A DNA stretch of 35,379 bases from positions 1 through 35,379 of the forward strand of contig SCUS01000072.1 of assembly GCA_004297725.1 (NCBI GenBank), read 5' to 3'. This document shows, piece after piece, positions 1 to 7,705 of the stretch; position 1 is the first letter of the stretch, and every line of letters begins with the position of its first letter. The position numbers and the translations under genes are program-made. The notes beneath the pieces are model-generated. The model ran no database searches and was not told where the DNA came from. It saw nothing but the letters and a program-made list of their open reading frames with translations. The stretch comes from Myxococcaceae bacterium (lineage in GTDB: Bacteria > Myxococcota_A > Polyangia > Polyangiales > Ga0077539).

Positions 1-1
1 G

Positions 2-583
2 GTGGGGCTCGCCGCGCAGACCGGCGTGGTGATGATCGTCTACATCGACCACGCCTACGAGCGTCGGCTCGCGGCGGGGCAGATCAACTCCCTCGAAGAC
101 ATCGTCGAGGCCCACGCCGAGGGGACGATCCAGCGGGTGCGCCCGAAGCTGATGACCGTCGGCACGATGCTCATCGGCCTGGTGCCGCTGCTCTGGGCGG
201 AGGGGTCGGGCGCCGACGTGATGAAGCGCATCGCCGCGCCGATGGTCGGGGGCCTGGTGACCAGCGCCTTCCTCACGCTGGAGATCATCCCGGTGATCTA
301 CACCTACTGGCGCGCCGAGCAGCTCCTCTGGCGCCGCGTCGGAGAGTCCGCCCCGGCCCGCCTCCCGGCGCTCCAGTGGATCGAGCGGGCCATCACCGCG
401 GGCCTCTTCGTGGCGGCCGCCTCGCTGGTGCTACGGGTCTACCTCGCTCGCCCTCCGGCGGCGCTCCTGGTGATGGCCGCGGCCGCGTCGGTGGTCGCCG
501 CGCTCTCTCTGGTGGCCTACGTCTCGGCGCGCCGCGGCGCGCGCCTCGCGGTCGAGCGCGCCTCGCTCGCCGCCCTGCAATAA
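2..583 (+). CDS. Heavy-metal efflux RND permease, C-terminal part (CusA/CzcA family)
   Basis: This is the 3' end of a gene that begins outside the window; the frame is open at the left edge. The visible 193 residues match the last membrane helices of CusA/CzcA-type inner-membrane proton antiporters. These pump monovalent or divalent metal ions out through a tripartite complex. Family marks are the EAHAEG-x-x-RxRPKLMT stretch near residues 36-51, the helix ending GLVPLLW, and the final helix ending IIPVIYTYWR near residue 104. About 90 further residues follow, containing two more hydrophobic stretches near residues 130-175; this tail is longer than I expect for CusA. The cupredoxin gene 30 bases downstream supports a copper or silver role. 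The metal cannot be fixed from this fragment. Confidence 0.9.
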   Translation: MGLAAQTGVVMIVYIDHAYERRLAAGQINSLEDIVEAHAEGTIQRVRPKLMTVGTMLIGLVPLLWAEGSGADVMKRIAAPMVGGLVTSAFLTLEIIPVIYTYWRAEQLLWRRVGESAPARLPALQWIERAITAGLFVAAASLVLRVYLARPPAALLVMAAAASVVAALSLVAYVSARRGARLAVERASLAALQ

Positions 584-613
584 CCTCCTTCAAGACCTAT
601 GGAGACGAAGACG

Positions 614-961
614 ATGAAGCACGCATGGGCCTCGGGTTTCCTGCTGATCGCGGCGGCGCTCCCCGGCGGGTGCAAGCGCGAGCCAGCCGCGGCGTCGACG
701 GGGCCTCGCGTCGCCATCACCGTGAGCGATCGGGGCTTCCAGCCGACGTCGGCCGACGTCCAGGCGGGTCATCCCGTGACGGTGGTGTTCACCCGCACCA
801 GCGACAACGAGTGCGGCACCCAGGTGATCTTCCCCACGCTGAACATCCGCCGCGACCTGCCGCTCAACCAGCCCGTGGAGGTGACCTTCACCCCCACCGC
901 CGGGACGATCACCTTCACCTGCGGGATGAACATGCTCCGCGGATCGATCGTGGCGCGGTAG
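614..961 (+). CDS. Cupredoxin-domain lipoprotein
   Basis: A 115-residue exported protein with one cupredoxin-like domain. The start at 614 is preferred because GGAG at 601-604 sits nine bases upstream; an in-frame ATG at 599 would add five residues. The N-terminus is a short hydrophobic signal ending in a loose lipobox (LPGGC), so it is probably a lipoprotein. The rest is a small beta-sandwich with Cys in the NECG segment and a C-terminal TFTCGMNMLRG segment. That C-x-M-x-M pattern is typical of small cupredoxins encoded beside metal-efflux RND operons. It probably binds copper in the periplasm and hands it to, or buffers it for, the upstream pump. Exact copper ligands are inferred. Confidence 0.8.
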   Translation: MKHAWASGFLLIAAALPGGCKREPAAASTGPRVAITVSDRGFQPTSADVQAGHPVTVVFTRTSDNECGTQVIFPTLNIRRDLPLNQPVEVTFTPTAGTITFTCGMNMLRGSIVAR

Positions 962-1065
962 TCGCCCGCTCCGGGGCCCCGGCCGGCCGCGCTGACGACA
1001 CGAAGGTGACAGCGTCGCCGCGTTGCCGATAGCGTGCGGGCGAACCCCCGGAAGGTCCATTCCCC

Positions 1066-1470
1066 ATGAGCGATCCGAGCAGCGAGCCGACGGCGTCCCA
1101 GTACGAGTTCACGCCCGCCGAGAACGAGGTGGTGCGCGACCTCGCCGGCACCCTCTCGGTGACGGGCCTGGTGCTCATCGCGCTCGCCATCGTGGCGATT
1201 CTCTACGCGGGGGTGTTCATCGCGGGCAGCCGGCAGGACCCGACGCCGCTGGTGGTGACGGCGTTGTGCGCGCCGATGGTGATCGCGGGCTTCGGGCTGC
1301 GCTCGGCGGCCGAGCCGCTGCTGAAGATCGTCCACACCCAGGGGGAGGACATCACCCACCTGATGAGCGCTCTGCGGGAGTTCAAGCGGGTGTTCGCGCT
1401 GCAGCGGTTGGGCTTCGCGCTGGCGCTGATGGTGGCCGTCGCGGGCGTGCTCGTGCAGGCGATGCACTGA
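1066..1470 (+). CDS. Small membrane protein of unknown function
   Basis: A 134-residue protein I do not recognise. GGAAGG at 1050-1055 gives a plausible ribosome site ten bases before the ATG. The first 25 residues are polar and acidic. Three hydrophobic segments follow, at about residues 30-53, 61-78 and 113-132, with a charged stretch (KIVHTQGEDITHLMSALREFKRV) between the second and third. It resembles the small hypothetical inner-membrane proteins common in myxobacteria. It lies 104 bases after the cupredoxin gene on the same strand, so it may be co-transcribed, but nothing in it suggests metal binding. The following 220 bases to the defence operon hold no gene. Confidence 0.6.
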   Translation: MSDPSSEPTASQYEFTPAENEVVRDLAGTLSVTGLVLIALAIVAILYAGVFIAGSRQDPTPLVVTALCAPMVIAGFGLRSAAEPLLKIVHTQGEDITHLMSALREFKRVFALQRLGFALALMVAVAGVLVQAMH

Positions 1471-1649
1471 GCGGCGGGGGTGAGGGAGGGGGTTGGGGGG
1501 GCGAGGTCGAAGCCCGTGGGCGGCCCTCGAGATCCCCGGGAGCCGTCGGTTCCGGCCGTGTTGCACGCGCGACCGGACCGCGCGCCGCGCCGCCCGGTGG
1601 GCGAACGGCCGGGGCACTCCTTGCCTCGTCGCGGGCCATGTTCCGGGAA

Positions 1650-1665
1650 CTTGGGTCGACCCAAG
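1650..1665. repeat. Palindrome copy 1, downstream of the defence operon
   Basis: CTTGGGTCGACCCAAG is a perfect 16-base palindrome. It shares 18 bases (to CT at 1667) with a second copy at 4361-4380. It lies 26 bases beyond the stop codon of the HNH nuclease gene. I saw no other full copy in the window. With no loop it is a weak terminator; a dimeric protein-binding site or cassette boundary is equally possible. Confidence 0.75.
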
Positions 1666-1691
1666 CTCGCGCGACGACGAGAGGGGTCGAA

Positions 1692-2351
1692 CTACGTCGC
1701 CGCGGCGGGTGCGAGCCGCTTGCGTAGCCACCACTCCAGCACCCCGGCGAAGGGCGGAAGCTCCCCGCGGCCGTTCGGGGTCGTCGCCTCGCGGAGCGCC
1801 ACACGCATCTCCGACTCCGCGAACGCGCCCCCGCCGCGCCGACCCAGCGCGTTGGCCATGCCGAGCATCGCACTGCGACGCCGTGCGCAGACGGCCGGGT
1901 CGTTGAGGTTGAGGGTCACGTCGAGGTCCGCTCGCAGGTCGTCCCGGCTGGTCCGGATCTCACCGCGCGTGGTGTAGGATAGGCTCGCGACGTGCGTGGG
2001 GTCGCTGGGCGAGACCTTGAGGACCGTGTCGCGCTGGCGGGTGTCGCAGTGCTGTTGCTCGAAGGGCGCGCCCTCGTTGCCCGGACACGCCGCGTAGAGG
2101 TTCGTCCAGAAGAGCTGGCGGCTGGCGTCGACGGAGCGCGGCATCCAGTGCGCGATCTTCACCTTGAGCTCGGGCGCGACCGCAGCCTCCACGCGCTGCA
2201 TGCAGAAGCAGCAGAGGCCTTGTTGATCGCGAACGAGGGCAACGCGCACGACGGCCTTCACGTCGGTCGGCAGGCTGAGGTAGGCCGCCCCCGGCGTCTT
2301 GCGGGACGCGAGGAGCGGCCCCGGCTCAGGACCCTTGCGGATGAGCCGCAT
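1692..2351 (-). CDS. ptuB: HNH endonuclease, PtuB-like (TIGR02646 family)
   Basis: A 219-residue HNH nuclease of the kind paired with PtuA in Septu defence and some retrons. The start at 2351 (MRLIRKGPEP) is chosen because family members begin this way; the frame stays open to 2405 without that match. Visible motifs are C47-x-x-C50, His68 in KIAHW (usually EH in the family), WTNL with Asn84, the AACPG segment with Cys89, and QHCDTR at 100-105. This arrangement is a zinc-supported HNH core. It overlaps the ATPase gene by 26 bases, which implies translational coupling. It is thought to cut nucleic acid when the ATPase senses infection. The Ala at the usual Glu before the catalytic His is the one notable departure. 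Confidence 0.85.
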   Translation of the reverse strand: MRLIRKGPEPGPLLASRKTPGAAYLSLPTDVKAVVRVALVRDQQGLCCFCMQRVEAAVAPELKVKIAHWMPRSVDASRQLFWTNLYAACPGNEGAPFEQQHCDTRQRDTVLKVSPSDPTHVASLSYTTRGEIRTSRDDLRADLDVTLNLNDPAVCARRRSAMLGMANALGRRGGGAFAESEMRVALREATTPNGRGELPPFAGVLEWWLRKRLAPAAAT

Positions 2352-3579
2352 CGTCGCCCCCGAGGAAGTGCAGCATCGTCCGCAGTTCGACGACCTCACG
2401 GTCACGCTCGGTGAGCTGCAATGCGAGGGCGTCGAGCTGCGCGCGCGCCTCGGCGTGACGGCCCTCGTCGAGGAGCGCTCCGATCGATTCGATCGCCGCG
2501 GCCTGAGCGACGGGGCGATCGGGTGTTCCCATCGCCTCGGTCAGGATCGCGTTGCTGTCGCGCCCCGCGGTGGGAGCGCCGGGGCGCACGAACTGGAAGT
2601 CCTTCACCAGCACGACGGCATCGTTCGGGACCTCGCTGAGAACCTGCGGCGAGTGGGTCGTCACGATGAACTGGCAGTTCGGAAAGGTGCTGCGCAGCGC
2701 GCCGAGGACGCGCCGTTGCCAGGTCGGGTGCAGGTGCAGCTCGACCTCGTCGATCAGCACGATCGCCTCGCCGGAGAGGGGGTCGGGTGCATCCGCGTAG
2801 GTGATGGCGAGGCGACGGGCGAGGTCGGCGGTGAGCGCGAGGAGGAGGCGCTCGCCGTCGGATAGCTGATCGACGGCGAGGAGGGTGTCGCCCTTGCGAA
2901 TCACCATGTGCAAGGGGTCACGCTGGATGCGCAGCCCAGAGAACCCGGGGAGCATCCCGGCGACGGCTCGACGCACCGCCGCGAGCTGAGGATCTTCGAG
3001 CGTCAGATCCTGCCGGGAGACCTTGAGCTCGTTCTCGGTGTCTTCGCGGTTCTTGAACCACTGGAAGAGGGTGCGGAACTTCAGGTGCCCGACGGCGAGG
3101 GCATCATGGGTCGCAAGCTCAGGGCGATCCGGAGTCTCTCCGTTGTCGCGCTGCACGGGGATGAAGGCGTTGGAGTCTGTCGCGACCTCTCGGGCAGAAC
3201 CGTAGAAGATCGTGAGCGCCCGGGCCGCGCTGTAGAGCGCCCCGACGTCGCCAACCGGCTTGCGAACGTTGGGCTTCTGGTCGCGCGCGAAAACCTCCGT
3301 GACAGGAAGTGACACGTCGGCATTGGTCCAGTCGACGCTGAGCTCCAAGCGAGAGCAACCCTCGCGAATGTCGTGGTTCTCGAATGAGTGGCACCAGTAT
3401 TGGCCACCGGTCGAATAGGCGTGCGGGTACAGGTTTGTGGTCAGGGTCGCGAGTGCGTTGAGCACGCTGCTCTTCCCCGACCCGTTGACACCGAACAACA
3501 CGGTCAGGGGTCGATCGAGATCGATCGTGGCCTGCTCGAAGCCCCGGTAGTTCGTCAGCGTCAACCTGCGGACTCGCAT
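2326..3579 (-). CDS. ptuA: AAA/ABC-type ATPase, PtuA-like
   Basis: A 417-residue SMC/RecF-like ATPase of the COG3950/PtuA group. It begins MRVRRLTLTNYRGF, the usual family start. Walker A is GVNGSGKS at residues 30-37, the signature is LSDGE near 235, Walker B is IVLIDEVELHLHP near 270, and the switch histidine is in VTTHSP. The C-terminal GRDSNAIL segment and following helices (about residues 335-405) are also typical of PtuA. In Septu systems this ATPase holds the HNH partner in check and responds to phage infection. It starts nine bases after the upstream gene and overlaps ptuB, so the three genes form one operon. Base composition looks somewhat less GC-rich than the flanks, consistent with transfer. 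Confidence 0.87.
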   Translation of the reverse strand: MRVRRLTLTNYRGFEQATIDLDRPLTVLFGVNGSGKSSVLNALATLTTNLYPHAYSTGGQYWCHSFENHDIREGCSRLELSVDWTNADVSLPVTEVFARDQKPNVRKPVGDVGALYSAARALTIFYGSAREVATDSNAFIPVQRDNGETPDRPELATHDALAVGHLKFRTLFQWFKNREDTENELKVSRQDLTLEDPQLAAVRRAVAGMLPGFSGLRIQRDPLHMVIRKGDTLLAVDQLSDGERLLLALTADLARRLAITYADAPDPLSGEAIVLIDEVELHLHPTWQRRVLGALRSTFPNCQFIVTTHSPQVLSEVPNDAVVLVKDFQFVRPGAPTAGRDSNAILTEAMGTPDRPVAQAAAIESIGALLDEGRHAEARAQLDALALQLTERDREVVELRTMLHFLGGDDAAHPQGS

Positions 3580-3588
3580 CGCCGTCTC

Positions 3589-4317
3589 TTACCGCGACGG
3601 GACCGTCTTCGCGACCGCCCGCAGCCCCGCCGCCGCGGCCTCCCACGGCACCTCCACCACCAGCACGTCGCGGCCGTCGCGCGTGCGCAGCGCCACCGAG
3701 CCCTGCGCCGCGAGCCGCTTGCCCACGCCCGCCTCGAGCGCCGCGTGGCCCGACTGCAACCACTCGCGCCTCGCCTCGCCCGCAGGCGCCGCCGCCTTCC
3801 GTCGCCGGGGCGCCGCGGCCGCCTTCTCGCTCGCCGTCGCCTGCCGGATCTGCGCCACCGTCGCCCGCTCGAAGGCCACCCGCCCGACCTCGCCGTCGTC
3901 GCCCATCACCGGGATCATCAACCCGGGGACGTCCTTCGGGCTCTCGTCCGCGGGCGTCGCCGCGATGTAGCGCAGCGCCCGATCGAGCTTCTCCGGCGAG
4001 TACGCCCGCGCCACCTCCTCGCCGTACGCCTGCGCGATGCGCATGCACTGGAACATCACCGCCGCCGTCACCCCCAACCGCTCCTCGACGTAGGTCTCCA
4101 TCGAGGTGTAGCCGCGCGAGCGATGCAGCCCGAGCTCCGCGATCTGCACCAGCTTGCGGCCCATCGCCCAGGCGTTGGCGTTCACGTCGCGCTGCATCGC
4201 CACGAGCTGCTTCGTCGCGCGGTCGAGCGCCTGGCGGGCAGAGGCCTGCGTCAGCATCGACTTCTTCGTCCTCGTTGCGGGGGCGGCGGACGCGACCGTT
4301 CGGCGGGGGGTGGCCAT
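3589..4317 (-). CDS. Unrecognised helical, possibly DNA-binding protein, first gene of the PtuAB-like operon
   Basis: A 242-residue protein I cannot name. The first 20 residues are basic and low-complexity. Residues about 22-105 look helical and include AWAMGRKLVQIAEL, then GYTSMETYVEERLGVT and MFQCMRIAQAYGEE. This order resembles helix-turn-helix regions of DUF3102- or DUF222-like proteins in which a Y-x-E-x-RLG helix precedes a recognition helix. A KAAAAPRRRKAAAPAG linker near 165-185 leads to a C-terminal piece ending in a possible small beta domain (LRTRDGRDVLVVEVPW). Its stop lies nine bases before the ATPase start, so co-transcription is likely. It could be the operon regulator acting at the palindrome 44 bases upstream, or a third defence component. 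Neither is shown. Confidence 0.6.
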   Translation of the reverse strand: MATPRRTVASAAPATRTKKSMLTQASARQALDRATKQLVAMQRDVNANAWAMGRKLVQIAELGLHRSRGYTSMETYVEERLGVTAAVMFQCMRIAQAYGEEVARAYSPEKLDRALRYIAATPADESPKDVPGLMIPVMGDDGEVGRVAFERATVAQIRQATASEKAAAAPRRRKAAAPAGEARREWLQSGHAALEAGVGKRLAAQGSVALRTRDGRDVLVVEVPWEAAAAGLRAVAKTVPSR

Positions 4318-4360
4318 GGTCGCGCCACGGTGTCACGGCCCGAGCGCGCGCCGCAACCCG

Positions 4361-4380
4361 AGCTTGGGTCGACCCAAGCT
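4361..4380. repeat. Palindrome copy 2, upstream of the defence operon
   Basis: AGCTTGGGTCGACCCAAGCT is a perfect 20-base palindrome lying 44 bases before the first codon of the three-gene operon that reads leftward from 4317. It matches 18 bases of the copy at 1650-1667. Its place in the promoter region suits an operator for a dimeric regulator. The pair could also mark the edges of a transferred cassette. Confidence 0.75.
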
Positions 4381-4594
4381 CCCCACGGCTCGATCCAAGG
4401 GTGAGTTCACGCGCGAGTCGCGCTGGACGGACTCGCGGCTCCCCTCCTGCGCCTGCTCGGCTGAGGCTCATCCCGCGACCTGGTCGTGGGTGCACCGTCT
4501 TGTGAGGCAGAGACCCTCAGCGGCCGCTCGCCCGCCCGGCCTTCACCCCCGCAGCAGCGGGCGCAGCGGGAGGACCTTAGATGGTCGAGACGTC

Positions 4595-7519
4595 TCAGCG
4601 GGTCGGGGCCACCGGGCGCGGCGGGCAGAGACCCGTGCAGCGGCCCGACCCCAGCGCGCCAAACTGGTCGTCGCCCCAGCACCGCAGGGTGCCGTCGGTG
4701 AGGCGGGCGCAGGAGTGGAGTTCGCCGGACACGACCTGCACGACGCCGCCGAGCGCGACGACCGCGGCCGCCGTTCGCCGCGCGTCGAAGGACCCGTCGC
4801 CGAGGGTCCCCACGCGGTTGCGCCCCCAGCACTGCACCGCTCCGCCGCTCAGCAGCGCGCAGGCGTGACCGCTGCCCAGCGCCATCGAGGTGACGGTCGA
4901 CAATCCCGCCACGGCGACGGGTGCCGAACGGTCGATCTCGCTCCCGTCGCCGAGCTGACCGTCGGCGTTCGCGCCGAAGCAACGCGCGGCGCCGTCGGAG
5001 AGCCACGCGCACGTGCTGTTGCCCCTCGCCGTGACGCCCGCGACCCCGGACAGACCGGGCACGACCGCCGGTCGCAGGGCGGTGCTCGTTCCGCTGTTTC
5101 CGAGCTGGCCGTTCGCGTTCAGCCCCCAGCAACGGAGCGCCCCGTCGGTCGTTCGCGCGCAGACGTGTCCGGTACCGACCGCGGCCTGGGCGACGCCGCC
5201 GAGCGCCGGGACCGCCGTCGGGGTGACGTGCGTGCTCGAGGTCCCATCGCCGACGTAGGCGCCTCCCCAGCAGCGCAACAGCCCGTCGTTGAGCCACGCG
5301 CATGTGCCGCGATCGCCCCCGGTGACGCCGACCGCCGTGGTGAGCCCCGAGACCAGCACCGGGGCGAGCGACTGCGTCATCGTGCCGTCCCCCAGTTCGC
5401 CGCGAACGTTGCGGCCCCAGCAGTTCACCCGGCCGTCCGCTCGCACCGCGCACGAGTGATCGTCTCCCATCCCGACGGACGCGGCGTTTACGGAGGGGAC
5501 GAGCACCGGACGGCTACGGTCGATCGTGGTCCCGTCGCCGATCGTGCCGGAGTAGTTGCGGCCCCAGCACCAGACGCCGCCGTCCGTGCGGCGCGCGCAG
5601 GTGTGCTCCGCCCCGGCTGCGACGTCGACGACATCGGACAGCCCCGTGACCGGAATCGGGTACGGACGAACAGTAGGGACGCCGTCGCCGAGCTGGCCGT
5701 ACTGGTTGTACCCCCAGCAACGGATCGTGCCGTCGTTGAGCACCGCGCAGCCGTGACCCCAGTGGTCGACGGAGGCGACCGAGACCAGGCCGGGGACCGG
5801 GGTGGGGACCAGCCGCGTGACATCCGTGCCGTCCCCGAGACGCCCGGTGCCGCCGTAGCCCCAGCAGCGGACGGTGCCGTCCAGCAGACGCGCGCAGGTG
5901 TTCTCGTCTCCCGCGGTGATCTGCGCGACGTTCGAGAGCCCGGTCACGACCACCGGGGTCAAGCCCGAGCCGGTCGTCGTCCCGTTTCCCAGTTGGCCGT
6001 TGGTGTTGCTCCCCCAGCAGCGGACGGTGCCGTCCAGCAGGCGGTAGCAGATGTGGTAGTTGCCCACCGCGACCTCGGCGACGCCGGTCGGGTGGTTGAT
6101 GGCCGGGAGCGAGTTCGAGCTCGGACCCTGGCAGCGCACGGTGTTGTCCCCGAGCACCGCGCACAGGCCGCGTGCTCCCAGGGCGATCGAGGCGACGTCC
6201 GTGAACCCGACGACCGCCCCCGGGCGGCTCCCCGCGTTGGGGAAGCCCCAGCAATGCACCGTCCTGTCCGACAGACGCGCGCACGCGGACGTGGAGCCCA
6301 CGACCACCTGGGCGGCGGTCGAGATGGTGCCGATCCGCACTGGAGACCACCGGTTCGACGTCGTTGCGTCGTTGATGATCTGGTAGCTGCCCCAGCACCA
6401 CACCGTGCCGTCGGTCTTCCGCGCGCAGGACCCGTGCAGGCCCACGTCGACCTCGGCGACGTCCGTGAGCCCCGTCACCACGCCGGGCGCCGCGTGGGGG
6501 AGGTCGGTCCCGTCGCCCAGTCCGCCGCGCTCGTTGCCGCCCCAGCAGCGCACCGTGCCGTCGCTCATCCGTGCGCACGAATGCGCGAGGCCGACCGCGA
6601 CCCCGGTGGCTCCCGAGAGGCTGCACTGCCCCTCGACGCACGCCGCGCCCGCGCCGCACCCGCCAGTGCACGAGCGGTCGTACTCGGGGACGTCGAAGAC
6701 GACGGGCCCCGCGTCGCTCCCGGCATCGGGAGCAACGGGAACATCGGGAGCAACGGGAACATCGGGAGCAACGGGAACGTCGGGAGCAACGGGAACGTCG
6801 GGAGCAACGGGAACGTCGGGAGCAACGGGAACGTCGGGTACGTCCGCTCGCGGCGCGTCCGTGCCGGCGTCGTTGTGGTCGGCCGGGGGAGCGTCGGTGG
6901 CGACGTCTGCGGTCGTCGAGCCGTCTGCGTCCGCGGTGGCGTCAGAGCCGCCGTCACCTCCGTCCGTGACCATCGGCGTCGCGTCGTTTGGCGGGCCGAC
7001 CGGGCCTGCGTCCTCGCTCAACGTCCCGATCGGCGGAGGAACCACCACCGCGCTCACGCACATGCCGGTGGTCGGCTCGCAGCGCTGGGCGACGTTGCAC
7101 GGAACCCCCGCGCACCGGGCGGCCAGGAGCAGGCGCAGGTCGAGGGTCGTCTCGGGCACGAACGCGACGATGGCGCGCTGCGCGACGACGGCCTCCTCGC
7201 GCGTGCAGCCCGTGGGGGCGGCGCAGCCGAGCGCCTCGACCCACACGGTGCCGGGGCTGCCCGGGTCGCCCGCCGGGTTGGGCAGCACCCCGATGGTGAG
7301 CGGGAGCGTCGAGCGCCCGGCGCCATCGCCCAGGGCCGTCACCCTCCGGCTGCGGACCTCGCCGTCCTCGACGCCGCGTCGGACCTCGATCTGGAGCGAC
7401 TGGATCTGCCGCCCGAACCCCCAGGGCAGCTCGGAGTCGACGCGCGCCACGATCTCGGTGCGGGGGCGCGCGCAGCTCGTCACCACGCACGCCGCGAACA
7501 CCAACGACCAGCGGTTCAT
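4595..7519 (-). CDS. RCC1-repeat lipoprotein
   Basis: A 974-residue surface lipoprotein. The start at 7519 gives a signal peptide MNRWSLVFAACVVTSC with lipobox VTSC and Cys16 as the lipid site; the frame is open far upstream but only as the antisense of the next gene. Residues 17 to about 160 form a Cys-containing domain. An Asp/Ala/Pro-rich linker follows to about 290, including six VPVAPD units at about 230-265. A short Cys-rich segment precedes RCC1-type repeats to the C-terminus. I count 14 repeats, most ending in CWG and beginning G-x-G-DGT; one reads RCQG and one RCFG. RCC1 repeats fold as seven-bladed propellers, so this could make two. Ligand unknown. It is divergent from the M13 peptidase gene, 186 bases away. 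Confidence 0.85.
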   Translation of the reverse strand: MNRWSLVFAACVVTSCARPRTEIVARVDSELPWGFGRQIQSLQIEVRRGVEDGEVRSRRVTALGDGAGRSTLPLTIGVLPNPAGDPGSPGTVWVEALGCAAPTGCTREEAVVAQRAIVAFVPETTLDLRLLLAARCAGVPCNVAQRCEPTTGMCVSAVVVPPPIGTLSEDAGPVGPPNDATPMVTDGGDGGSDATADADGSTTADVATDAPPADHNDAGTDAPRADVPDVPVAPDVPVAPDVPVAPDVPVAPDVPVAPDVPVAPDAGSDAGPVVFDVPEYDRSCTGGCGAGAACVEGQCSLSGATGVAVGLAHSCARMSDGTVRCWGGNERGGLGDGTDLPHAAPGVVTGLTDVAEVDVGLHGSCARKTDGTVWCWGSYQIINDATTSNRWSPVRIGTISTAAQVVVGSTSACARLSDRTVHCWGFPNAGSRPGAVVGFTDVASIALGARGLCAVLGDNTVRCQGPSSNSLPAINHPTGVAEVAVGNYHICYRLLDGTVRCWGSNTNGQLGNGTTTGSGLTPVVVTGLSNVAQITAGDENTCARLLDGTVRCWGYGGTGRLGDGTDVTRLVPTPVPGLVSVASVDHWGHGCAVLNDGTIRCWGYNQYGQLGDGVPTVRPYPIPVTGLSDVVDVAAGAEHTCARRTDGGVWCWGRNYSGTIGDGTTIDRSRPVLVPSVNAASVGMGDDHSCAVRADGRVNCWGRNVRGELGDGTMTQSLAPVLVSGLTTAVGVTGGDRGTCAWLNDGLLRCWGGAYVGDGTSSTHVTPTAVPALGGVAQAAVGTGHVCARTTDGALRCWGLNANGQLGNSGTSTALRPAVVPGLSGVAGVTARGNSTCAWLSDGAARCFGANADGQLGDGSEIDRSAPVAVAGLSTVTSMALGSGHACALLSGGAVQCWGRNRVGTLGDGSFDARRTAAAVVALGGVVQVVSGELHSCARLTDGTLRCWGDDQFGALGSGRCTGLCPPRPVAPTR
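6725..6832. repeat. Six tandem 18-base units inside the RCC1 lipoprotein gene
   Basis: Six consecutive 18-base copies, the first three starting ATCGGG and the last three GTCGGG, encode VPVAPD repeats of the linker. The third-base change divides the array into two blocks, suggesting stepwise expansion. It is a coding minisatellite, not a CRISPR, because there are no spacers. Confidence 0.9.
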
Positions 7520-7705
7520 CGCGTCGCAAGCTATCGTCCGTCCAGCCGATCCGTCCAGGCCGGCCACGTGCGGGCTTCGCCGCGGAGGCGTCGACGGTCG
7601 TCGGAGCCGTCGAGGGCGCAGCGCGCTGTCGTCGAGCAGCGCTCGGGCACATCCATGGGGCGCGACGACACCCGCGCCGCCGGGCCCGTGAGACGATCCC
7701 CGGAT

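Noticed and set aside
6725..6832. Short regular repeats that might suggest a CRISPR array
   Set aside because: Direct 18-base units with no spacers, in frame and encoding VPVAPD.
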